A stretch of DNA of 64,000 nt, from assembly GCF_018636735.1 (NCBI RefSeq), contig NZ_CP045200.1, positions 496,001 to 560,000 of the forward strand, read 5' to 3'. The notes below the pieces were generated by a model. That model was not told the DNA's origin, did not search any database, and was given only the letters and a program-made list of their open reading frames with translations. A program made the position numbers and the translations under genes. The DNA comes from Erythrobacter sp. 3-20A1M (GTDB lineage: Bacteria > Pseudomonadota > Alphaproteobacteria > Sphingomonadales > Sphingomonadaceae). Below are positions 8,961 through 16,420 of the stretch, piece by piece (the first letter of the stretch is position 1; every line of letters starts with the position of its first letter).

Positions 8961-10246
8961 CCCGGTTGTGACACCTCATCCTCGATCCGCGTCTCTAGCG
9001 GGTCGATCAGCCGCAGCATTCCCGCCGCCAGCCCCGCCAGACCGGCCAGGAACGCGAAATAAAGGGCGTGGTTGGTGACGCTCCAGAGCGTGCCGACCAC
9101 CCCTGCGCCCAGGCTTCCCGCAAAGATCGTCAGGTACCACGCGGCCACCGTGGTCGCTCCCAGCCCGGCCGGTGCCAGTCTGGCGAACAGCCCCAGGCCG
9201 GTTGGCAGGATATAGAGCTCCCCGAAGGTGAAGATCACGAAGAAGGCGACCAGCCAGAGCCAGTGCGTGGGGCCGCCCAACGCCTCCAGCAGCGCCAGCA
9301 GCAGATAGGCGGCCCCCACGATCAGCGCGCCGGTCGCCATCTTGCGCGCGGGATGTTCGCGCCGCCCCGCCTCCGTTCTCCGCCGCCACCAGCCAAGCAG
9401 CGGCGGGGTCATCAGCATTACCAGCAGCGGATTGAGCGACTGGAACCAGGTCATCGGGATTTCGGTCGCACCCACCGTGCGATCGACTCCCGTATCCGCC
9501 CACAAGGCCAGGGTGTTTCCGACCTGCTCGTAGGCGCCGCGAAAGACCACCACGGAAAGGGCGACGGCGGACAGGAGGATGACGATATCCTTGGGGAAGC
9601 GCCCGATACCCCCGCCCAGCTTCGCCGCGGGAACGGCGCTCCGCGAGCGGCTCTGCTCGGGGAGATATTTCTGGCCCCAGACATAGATCGCGAGGCCCAG
9701 GCCCATCCCGATCCCGGCCGCGCCGAAGCCCCAGTGCCAGCCATAGAGTTCGCCCAGCGTTCCGCAGATGAGCGGCGCCAGGAAACCGCCGATGTTCACG
9801 CCGACATAATATATGTTGTAGGCCCAGCCGACCCGCGGATCGCCCTTCTCGTAGAGATCGTCGATCTGGCTCGGCAGGCTGGGCAGGAACAGGCCATTGC
9901 CCAGCGCAATCGTCACCAGCGCGGGATAGAGCAGAATCTCGAAGGTCATCATGAAGTGCCCGAAGGCCATGATGGACCCGCCGATCAGGATCGCGCGCCG
10001 CTTCCCCAGATAGCGATCGGCGATGACCCCGCCGACGATCGGGGTGAAATACGCGGTCGCGGTATAGGCGCCATAGACCAGCGAGGCGTGCCCCTGCGCG
10101 AACATCAGCTGCTTGGTCATGTAATAGACCAGCAGCGCGCGCATGCCGTAGTAGGAAAACTGCTCCCACATATTGGTGAGGAACAGCACGGTCAGGCCGC
10201 GCGGCTGGCCGAACCAGGTCTGCTCCTCCGGTTTCGCGAAGCTCAT
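8957..10246 (-). CDS. POT/PTR-type peptide:proton symporter
   Basis: The ATG at 10246 overlaps the stop of the epimerase gene (ATGA) and gives 429 residues with about 12 membrane helices. Family marks are FSYYGMRALLVYYM in helix 1, VGVNIGGFLAPLICG in the N-half, and FGELYILPTGLGLFARLAP in the C-half. POT proteins import di- and tripeptides with protons. The helix-1 motif that is usually ExxER reads NMWEQ here, so the first acidic residue and the arginine are replaced, which may alter proton coupling. Placement between a dipeptide-epimerase-like gene and a TonB receptor makes import of dipeptides with D-residues a good inference. Confidence 0.85.
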   Translation of the reverse strand: MSFAKPEEQTWFGQPRGLTVLFLTNMWEQFSYYGMRALLVYYMTKQLMFAQGHASLVYGAYTATAYFTPIVGGVIADRYLGKRRAILIGGSIMAFGHFMMTFEILLYPALVTIALGNGLFLPSLPSQIDDLYEKGDPRVGWAYNIYYVGVNIGGFLAPLICGTLGELYGWHWGFGAAGIGMGLGLAIYVWGQKYLPEQSRSRSAVPAAKLGGGIGRFPKDIVILLSAVALSVVVFRGAYEQVGNTLALWADTGVDRTVGATEIPMTWFQSLNPLLVMLMTPPLLGWWRRRTEAGRREHPARKMATGALIVGAAYLLLALLEALGGPTHWLWLVAFFVIFTFGELYILPTGLGLFARLAPAGLGATTVAAWYLTIFAGSLGAGVVGTLWSVTNHALYFAFLAGLAGLAAGMLRLIDPLETRIEDEVSQPG

Positions 10247-11244
10247 GCGATCGCCGGGCTTCCCGCTCCCCACACACCGGCAGGGGCGTAGAGCATCCCG
10301 TCCGTGTAGGTGACGCCCGGCTCCCGATCCTCTGCAATCAGCAGCGGGCCGTCGAGATCGACCAGATCGGCAAGCTGGCCCAGCAGGAAGCCTGGCGCGG
10401 TGCCGAGACTAGTCGCGATCATGGTGCCGACCATCACGCCCAGCCCCAGCCGCCGGGCCTCCGCGGCCACCATCAGGCCCTCGGTCAGCCCGCCGCACTT
10501 ATCCAGCTTGATATTGACGACGTCGAACCGCCCGACCGCCCGATCGAGATCTTCCAGGCTCAGCAGGCTTTCATCCCCGGCGATCGGAATGGGCGAGGAA
10601 TACCCGTCCAGGTCCGCCTCGCGCCCACGCTGAAGCGGTTGCTCCAGCAGCGAGACATCCTGCGCCTGTAGTCCCTCGACAAGCCGGTCCAGTTCGCGCG
10701 CCTCGAAACCCTGATTGCCGTCCACGCCCAGCCACACGTCGGGGCGCGCTGCGCGGATCGCCGCCACGCGCGCGAGATCGAGATCGATTTCGCCGGTCAG
10801 CTTGATCTTGATCGCCTTCGCGCAGGCGAAGCGGGTGGCCTTGCCGGCCATCTTCGCCGGGCTGTCGGCGCTCACCGTCATCGTGGTGCGCACCGGCTTC
10901 GGCTCGTCCAGCCCGGCGAGTTGCCACACCGGCGTCCCGGTGCGAGCCGCCTCCAGCTCCCACAGCGCCGCGTCGAGCGCGTTGCGCGCGCCGCCCGGCG
11001 ACAGGGCGGAGCGCAAGTCCGCGCGGGTGATCCCGCCCTCGACCTGGTCCCTCACCTCCTCGATCTGCTGGCGCATGTTCGCAAGGTCGTCGCCCAGATA
11101 ATAGACCCCGGCGGCCTCTCCCCGACCGCGATGCGACCCGTCGTCCAGCGTCGCGACCAGCACCTCCGCGTGTTCGAACACATAGCCCGATATCGCGAAG
11201 GGTTCGGCAAGCCGGATCGCCTGCGTCTCGACCGTCAGGCGCAT
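10243..11244 (-). CDS. dgcA: N-acetyl-D-glutamate racemase DgcA / dipeptide epimerase
   Basis: This 333-residue protein belongs to the muconate-lactonising/dipeptide-epimerase branch of the enolase superfamily. The catalytic KxK is in AIKIKLTG near residue 147. The metal ligands Asp, Glu, Asp are in GVDGNQ, LLEQP and AGDES, and the second base is the Lys of NIKLDKCGG. The GRGEAAGVYYLGD loop resembles DgcA more than classical L-Ala-D/L-Glu epimerases, as far as I recall these families. With DgcN it would convert D-Glu via N-acetyl-D-Glu to N-acetyl-L-Glu. Direct epimerisation of imported dipeptides is the main alternative. It sits in a TGATG junction with the hydrolase upstream and overlaps the transporter downstream. 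Confidence 0.8.
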   Translation of the reverse strand: MRLTVETQAIRLAEPFAISGYVFEHAEVLVATLDDGSHRGRGEAAGVYYLGDDLANMRQQIEEVRDQVEGGITRADLRSALSPGGARNALDAALWELEAARTGTPVWQLAGLDEPKPVRTTMTVSADSPAKMAGKATRFACAKAIKIKLTGEIDLDLARVAAIRAARPDVWLGVDGNQGFEARELDRLVEGLQAQDVSLLEQPLQRGREADLDGYSSPIPIAGDESLLSLEDLDRAVGRFDVVNIKLDKCGGLTEGLMVAAEARRLGLGVMVGTMIATSLGTAPGFLLGQLADLVDLDGPLLIAEDREPGVTYTDGMLYAPAGVWGAGSPAIA

Positions 11245-13265
11245 CAGTAGTTAGTCGACAGCACGAGGACGTGGAAGACGATCGCGACGTAGAGGATCAC
11301 CACGGTCGCCAGCAGGAACAGCACGCTCCACAGCTTGGACGTCCACTTGCGGCCATCCGTCCAAGTCAGCCACGCGTTCCAGCCTGCGATCGGCACAGCG
11401 CCGACGAAGACGATGATCGCGACGATCTTCGCAAGCCACAGCAGCGGGTCGGACGCCCCGCTCAGCAGTTCGAGCTGGGTGAACATCGCCAGGACCAGCG
11501 CCGTCCATCCGCCGATCGTCAACAATTCCGCCCACGCCATGATCCCGGCGGCGCGATAGGCGCGCCTTGCCTTACCTTCCACCCGCAGTTCGGACCGATA
11601 GCGTCGACGGATGAACCAGGTGGCAGGCCAATAGAGCGCGGTCAGGAGAAGGATCGCCAAGCTGGCATAGACCAGCGGCAGGATCCAGGTCTTGGAGCGA
11701 TAGCCCTCGACCGGGTCGAACACCATGAAGGGGGAGACCATGTCGAAGCTCCAGCGCACGACCTTCCCGTCGACGACCTTCGCGGCGAGCCGATCATGCC
11801 CGGTGCGATCGCGCCACACGAACGGCGCGATCTCGTCCCACTTGCGCGGCGCGCCGCCCGGTTCCACCAGCGAGGGGACGAGCAATCCGCCATCCGCGTC
11901 CAGCGTGACGTCGGTCTGGCCGAAGAGGTTGAGGATATCGATGAAGTTCGATTGGCCCCGGCGGCTGTTCATCCAGACCCCCGTCATCATCCGGGCATGC
12001 TGCTTCGCCGTTTCCGGATCGACCCGTCCATCGGTACCGGAGGCCGGAAAGTAGCGGTCGGCGAAATCCTGGAACAGCTGCGCCCGAACCTCCTGCACGA
12101 CCCCCTCCTTGCCGGTGGAATTGAACGAGACGTACAGGCCCACACCCTCGTCCATGAAAAGATGCAGGGAGGTGTGGAAGTTCTGCGTATCGCCGAGATG
12201 CGCGATGACGTCGCGCCCGTTGATGTTGGTTTCGAAGAAGCCCAGCTCCATACGGTTCAGCGGCGGGATGAGTGACGCCGGATCGACCTTGTCGAGAGGG
12301 CTGTCATGCATCATCGCCGCGGTCTTCGCGTCGAGGATCGGGCCGCCGCCCTGCAGGTGGGCGATCATGAACTTGGCCATGTCCAGCCCGGACGCGGACA
12401 GCGATCCGGCCGGGGCGGGAACGACGATCTCGAACCCTTCCTTCTCGCCCGAGGCGAGCGGATAGCCGGTCGCCATCAGCGGTTCGAGACGCTCGGGCAG
12501 CGGCTGGCGGAACGTCGCGGTGTTCATGCCGAGCGGACGGAAGATCCGCTGTTCGACATAATCATCAAACGGGATGCCGGACGTGCGCTGCACGATATAT
12601 CCCGCCAGCGTGGTGCCCCAGTTCGAATAGGCCGGCGTCGTACCGGCGGCGAAGATGCGCTCGGGCACCCAACGCTTGAGATAGGTGCCAATGGGCTGCG
12701 CAGCCTTGGGATCGAAGCTGATGAGATCCTTCACCGCCTCTTCGAACCCGGCCGTATGCGTCATGAGCTGCCGCATGGTCACCGGCTTCCCCTCGCGCGG
12801 CGGAATCTCGAAATCGAGATAGCGATTGACGTCGGCGTCGAGATCGATCTTCCCGGCCTGAACCTGCTGCATGACGGCGGTCCAGGTGACGAGCTTCGAG
12901 ACCGAGCCGGGGCGGAACAGGGTGCGCGCGGGATCGACCGGCGTCCCCTTGCCGACATCCGCATAGCCATAGCCCTTTGCCGCGACGATTTGGCCATCGC
13001 GCACGACGGTAACGACGGCGCCCGCCACGTCGCCGGAGCGAAGCGCATAGGGCATATACCCGTCGAGCCATGCGTTGATGTCGTCCTGGGTGAGCGTCTC
13101 GCCAGTGCCGCCCGATGATGGGGATGCTTGCGCGACCGCCGGTTCGGGGGTCAGCGGACCTTGCATGGTCGAGGTTTCATCGAGCGTCTGCGCGGTGGAG
13201 ATAGCCCCCGCCGCGATCAATGCACCGATCAGCGCCAGACCGATAAACAGCTTGAAAAATCGCAT
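11244..13265 (-). CDS. SxxK serine hydrolase with C-terminal membrane domain
   Basis: Starting at the ATG at 13265 (after GGGGGCAAC, as for the TonB receptor) the product is 673 residues. It has a signal peptide or anchor MRFFKLFIGLALIGALIAAG, then a beta-lactamase-type domain with SVSK as SxxK, YSN as YxN, and HLG near residue 360. A linker and four hydrophobic helices (starting at roughly residue 545) end the protein. Several families of secreted SxxK hydrolases carry such membrane tails. The catalytic domain should face the periplasm. It is first in a coupled run with dgcA and the peptide transporter, so it probably trims imported peptides. An upstream in-frame ATG at 13283 is possible but would put a polar segment before the signal. 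Confidence 0.83.
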   Translation of the reverse strand: MRFFKLFIGLALIGALIAAGAISTAQTLDETSTMQGPLTPEPAVAQASPSSGGTGETLTQDDINAWLDGYMPYALRSGDVAGAVVTVVRDGQIVAAKGYGYADVGKGTPVDPARTLFRPGSVSKLVTWTAVMQQVQAGKIDLDADVNRYLDFEIPPREGKPVTMRQLMTHTAGFEEAVKDLISFDPKAAQPIGTYLKRWVPERIFAAGTTPAYSNWGTTLAGYIVQRTSGIPFDDYVEQRIFRPLGMNTATFRQPLPERLEPLMATGYPLASGEKEGFEIVVPAPAGSLSASGLDMAKFMIAHLQGGGPILDAKTAAMMHDSPLDKVDPASLIPPLNRMELGFFETNINGRDVIAHLGDTQNFHTSLHLFMDEGVGLYVSFNSTGKEGVVQEVRAQLFQDFADRYFPASGTDGRVDPETAKQHARMMTGVWMNSRRGQSNFIDILNLFGQTDVTLDADGGLLVPSLVEPGGAPRKWDEIAPFVWRDRTGHDRLAAKVVDGKVVRWSFDMVSPFMVFDPVEGYRSKTWILPLVYASLAILLLTALYWPATWFIRRRYRSELRVEGKARRAYRAAGIMAWAELLTIGGWTALVLAMFTQLELLSGASDPLLWLAKIVAIIVFVGAVPIAGWNAWLTWTDGRKWTSKLWSVLFLLATVVILYVAIVFHVLVLSTNY

Positions 13266-13308
13266 TCCCGTTGCCCCCGCCACCAGCTTTCTCTATGAAT
13301 GAATAACA

Positions 13309-13351
13309 TTCCGATTAGGACAATGTTTATCCTGATTGGAAAATTCGTCAA
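13309..13351. promoter_or_regulatory. Tandem inverted operator between hydrolase and XRE-cupin regulator
   Basis: Two 16-bp elements face each other with one base between them: 13309-13324 (minus strand, identical to the element at 8936-8951) and 13326-13341 (plus strand, 12 of 16 the same). Each contains a TCCTRATYGGA core. A TTGACG box on the minus strand at 13346-13351 aligns with the TTGACA box at 8955-8960, and the following AATTTTCC stretch is also shared. The pair lies 31 bp before the regulator start and 44 bp before the hydrolase start, so it probably controls both directions, including autoregulation. Confidence 0.7.
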
Positions 13352-13371
13352 TGGCTGTGTGAGGGATCGGC

Positions 13372-14067
13372 ATGTCGCAGGAACCGCCCACTCTGGGCTC
13401 TCTGCTTCGCAATCTGCGCAAGAGGGAAGGCTGGACCCTCAAGGAAATGAGCGCGAAGAGCGGCATCCCCGTCTCCACGCTGTCCAAGATCGAGCATGAC
13501 CGGCTTACGCTGACCTACGACAAGCTCCAGTCGCTGGGGCAAAGGCTGGGCCTGCGCATGTCGGACCTTTTTTCCGAACAGGACGAGACCGCGTCACAGG
13601 CTGTTACCGCCCGGCGCAGCCTGGGCGATATCGGGCGCTCGGTCCGCGTCGAGACGCCCAATTACGATTATTACTATCTTTGCACGGAGCTTCGCCGGAA
13701 ACGGATGATACCCGTCATCACGAAGATTCGCGCCCGCTCCGCCGAACAGTTCGGCGATCTCGTGCGCCATTCGGGCGAGGAATTCATCTATGTGCTGAGC
13801 GGCAAGGTGGTCGTGCAGACCGAATTCTACGATCCGGTGACGCTGGAGGCGGGGCAGTCGCTCTATATCGATTCCAGCATGGGCCACGCATATCTGGCGG
13901 CGGAAGATTGCGAGGAAGCGGAAGTCCTGGGTATCATGTCGAGTGCCGACGAAGCGCTGATGGAATCGATGCTCAACCTGCACGAGGAACAAAGGCAGGC
14001 GACCACCCCGGCCAACGAGGACACGCCGTCCGACGAACACACCCGCACCGCCAGAGGAGCGCGATGA
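13372..14067 (+). CDS. XRE-family regulator with C-terminal cupin
   Basis: This 231-residue protein has an N-terminal helix-turn-helix (residues 7-62, with MSAKSGIPVSTLSKIEHDRLTLTYDKL) and a C-terminal cupin barrel (about residues 90-190, with HSGEEFIYVLSGKVVV and GHAYLA). The cupin usually binds a small effector. Members include PuuR- and SutR-like regulators of amino-acid and amine catabolism. It is divergent from the D-residue operon with a double palindrome between them, and its stop overlaps the dipeptidase start (ATGA). It is therefore very likely the local regulator, probably a repressor relieved by a peptide or amino acid. A polar tail rich in Glu and Thr follows the cupin. Confidence 0.88.
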   Translation: MSQEPPTLGSLLRNLRKREGWTLKEMSAKSGIPVSTLSKIEHDRLTLTYDKLQSLGQRLGLRMSDLFSEQDETASQAVTARRSLGDIGRSVRVETPNYDYYYLCTELRRKRMIPVITKIRARSAEQFGDLVRHSGEEFIYVLSGKVVVQTEFYDPVTLEAGQSLYIDSSMGHAYLAAEDCEEAEVLGIMSSADEALMESMLNLHEEQRQATTPANEDTPSDEHTRTARGAR

Positions 14068-15311
14068 AGATGACACGCCTTGTTCTTACAGTCCTTGCAG
14101 CCGGGCTTGCCGTCGCCGCCCCGGCTTCCGCGCAGGATTACGATGCGCGGGTGGACCGCGTGCTGGCCGAAACCCCGCTGATCGATGGGCATAACGACCT
14201 GCCGGAAATGCTGCGAGAGAACGCCCCGGACAAGCGCTGGACCATGGACCTGCAAGATATCTCGGCGGACCCGGCGCAGTACAATACCGACATCCGGCGG
14301 CTGAGAGAAGGCAAGGTCGGGGGCCAGTTCTGGTCCGTCTGGGTGTCCCCCACCCTGCCCGGCGACGAGCAGGTGATCGAGACGCTGGAGCAGATCGACC
14401 TCGTGAAATCGATCGTCGCGCGGTATCCCGAAACCTTCGCGCTCGCCCGCACTGCCGCCGACGTGCGGCGCGCGCACAAGGCCGGCAGGATCGCCTCGAT
14501 GATCGGCGTGGAGGGCGGCGGCCAGATCGACGGCAATCTCTCCATCCTGCGGACCTATGCCGCATTGGGCGCAGGCTATCTGACCCTCACCCATTCCATC
14601 ACCATCGATTGGGCGGATTCGGCCACCGACAACCCGCAGCATGACGGGCTGACCCCGTTCGGGGAGGATGTCGTGCGCGAGCTGAACCGGCTGGGAATGC
14701 TCGTCGACCTGAGCCATGTCAGCGAAGCGACCATGCGCGACGCTCTGCGGGTCACCAAGGCACCGATCATTTTCTCCCATTCGAACGCCCGCGCCCTGAA
14801 CGATCATCCGCGCAATGTGTCCGACGAGGTGCTTAAGCTCGTTCGCGAGAACGGCGGCGTGGTCATGGTCAATTATGCCGACCCCTATGTCTCCGATGCC
14901 TTTCGCCGCTGGTCGGCGGATCGGGGCGCCGAAAGAACGCGGCTGAACGCACCGCCCTACGGGGGATTGGCGATCGGTCAGCCGGAGAAAGCCGCCGCAC
15001 TTTTCGAAGAGTGGCTCGCGGCCCATCCCGCGCCCAAGGTCACGCTGAGCGAAGTGGCCGATCACATCGAGCACATCGCGAAGGTCGCAGGCGTGGATCA
15101 CGTCGGAATCGGATCGGATTTCGACGGCGTCGGCAACCAGTTGCCCGAAGGGCTGGAGGACGTTTCAACCTATCCGGCGCTGCTCAAGGAACTGATGCGC
15201 CGGGGGTGGAGCGATGGCGATATCGCGAAACTGGCCGGAGAAAACGTCCTGCGGGTGATGGAAGCGGTCGAAGCGGTCGCCGCGCAGGAGAGGGCGGAAA
15301 ACCGGAGCTGA
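14064..15311 (+). CDS. Membrane (renal-type) dipeptidase, exported
   Basis: The start at 14064 overlaps the regulator stop (ATGA) and gives 415 residues. A signal peptide ends PASAQ near residue 24. Zinc ligands are visible in DGHNDLPEML (HxD), GVEGGGQIDG (bridging Glu), DLSHVSE and FSHSNAR, and GIGSDFDG near the end supplies the last metal-site Asp. Peptidase M19 enzymes hydrolyse dipeptides and are known for tolerating a D-residue at the C-terminal position, which fits the rest of the locus. It would act in the periplasm on fragments released by the two serine hydrolases. Confidence 0.9.
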   Translation: MKMTRLVLTVLAAGLAVAAPASAQDYDARVDRVLAETPLIDGHNDLPEMLRENAPDKRWTMDLQDISADPAQYNTDIRRLREGKVGGQFWSVWVSPTLPGDEQVIETLEQIDLVKSIVARYPETFALARTAADVRRAHKAGRIASMIGVEGGGQIDGNLSILRTYAALGAGYLTLTHSITIDWADSATDNPQHDGLTPFGEDVVRELNRLGMLVDLSHVSEATMRDALRVTKAPIIFSHSNARALNDHPRNVSDEVLKLVRENGGVVMVNYADPYVSDAFRRWSADRGAERTRLNAPPYGGLAIGQPEKAAALFEEWLAAHPAPKVTLSEVADHIEHIAKVAGVDHVGIGSDFDGVGNQLPEGLEDVSTYPALLKELMRRGWSDGDIAKLAGENVLRVMEAVEAVAAQERAENRS

Positions 15312-15388
15312 CGGCGCGCACCGGTCGCTTCGTGCTGACGATGCCCGCGCCTCCGCCAATAGGTGGGTGCGGATACCGGCCCTGAAGG

Positions 15389-16309
15389 CTAGAATGCGAA
15401 GGGTTCAACCTTTCGCTTCTCGCCCGCCTTTAGCGCCTCCAGCACGATCCCGAGCGGCGCGCTGTCGACATCGCTCGCACCGGCCCGGATCAGGTCGGCG
15501 AACCGGCTGTAGAGGCGCGGATATTCGTCCGTGCCGCCCGCGGACGGAACGGCCTCACCGCCGATCGTCAAGCGGGCTCCTCCATCCGCGAGGACCATGG
15601 AGCCGTCATCGGTCTCGATCCGGATTTCCCACGTCTGCGTTCCCGACTCCCGAAAATCGAGATCGGCGTGCGCGTCCGCGCCACCGGCCAGTTGCATCTG
15701 CACCGACGCGGCAATCGGCGAGGCGTAGTTCTCGGGAATATCCAGCCTGCAATCCGTGACCTCAACCGGGCCCGGAAGGATTTCGGTCAGGATCGACAGG
15801 GCATTGATGCCGGGATCGAACACGCCGAAGCCGCCCTCTTGCAGGATCCAGTGCTGGCCGGGATGCCATTGGCGGATATCCTCGCGCCAGACGATATCGA
15901 CATGACGCACGGATCGTCCTTCCAGCCATGTTTTCGCGGGAGCGACCATTGCCGCTTCGCGCGAGTGCCATGCGGTGAAGAGCGTGCAACCGGCCCGGTC
16001 CGCATCCGCCGTCAGGTCCGCGACCTCGGCCAGGCTGAGGCCGGGTGGCTTCTCCAGCATGACGTGCAGTCCGCCAGCGAGTGCGGTTTTCGCCACTGCG
16101 AAGCGGACTGCAGGGGGCGTGCAGATAGCGGCAGCACCCTGAAACCCGCTGTCCACGAGCGCTTCCACGCTTTCGAACGACGGTGTTCCGTCGGCCTTCT
16201 GGTCCGGATCGACAGTGGCCGCGAGGGTGAAGAAGTCGCTCTCGGCAACCGCGGGCAGATGCTGGTCCCCGGCTATCTTACCCAAACCGATTGCAGCGAA
16301 ATCCATCAT
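15389..16309 (-). CDS. Gfo/Idh/MocA oxidoreductase, probable D-galactose 1-dehydrogenase
   Basis: This 306-residue NAD(P)-dependent enzyme opens with a Rossmann fold (FAAIGLGKIAGDQHLPAVAES, split here by family convention after GLGKIA). It carries EKPPGLSLAE with the Lys of the EKP motif near residue 97, and HPGQHWILQEGGFGVFDPG in the catalytic region. The N-terminus strongly resembles bacterial galactose dehydrogenases that make galactono-lactone. It is divergent from a sugar-acid dehydratase and lies in a locus with KDGal kinase and KDPGal aldolase, so it most likely performs the first oxidative step. L-arabinose or fucose could be alternative substrates. No lactonase gene follows it. Confidence 0.8.
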   Translation of the reverse strand: MMDFAAIGLGKIAGDQHLPAVAESDFFTLAATVDPDQKADGTPSFESVEALVDSGFQGAAAICTPPAVRFAVAKTALAGGLHVMLEKPPGLSLAEVADLTADADRAGCTLFTAWHSREAAMVAPAKTWLEGRSVRHVDIVWREDIRQWHPGQHWILQEGGFGVFDPGINALSILTEILPGPVEVTDCRLDIPENYASPIAASVQMQLAGGADAHADLDFRESGTQTWEIRIETDDGSMVLADGGARLTIGGEAVPSAGGTDEYPRLYSRFADLIRAGASDVDSAPLGIVLEALKAGEKRKVEPFAF

Positions 16310-16328
16310 TCAGACACTCTCGTTCGTT

Positions 16329-16343
16329 TTATATGATTTATAG
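16329..16343 (-). promoter_or_regulatory. Candidate operator/promoter element of the galactose locus
   Basis: The minus-strand sequence CTATAAATCATATAA matches 14 of 15 bases of an element at 19077-19091. Both sit in divergent intergenic regions of the same pathway. This copy is 20-34 bp upstream of the galactose dehydrogenase start and about 80 bp before the dehydratase start. It is AT-rich, so part of the match could reflect a -10 region; binding by the local GntR regulator is an inference. Confidence 0.5.
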
Positions 16344-16420
16344 GTTCCTTAGCAGGAAGAACGCCGTTATCAATCATCGGCGCACACCGCGTGATGGAAC
16401 TGTTTGGGGGATAAGGCGAC

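Noticed and set aside
13680-14063. N-terminal extension of the dipeptidase frame into the regulator gene
   Set aside because: The extension overlaps the XRE-cupin coding region in another frame; the ATG at 14064 starts a clear signal peptide in an ATGA overlap.
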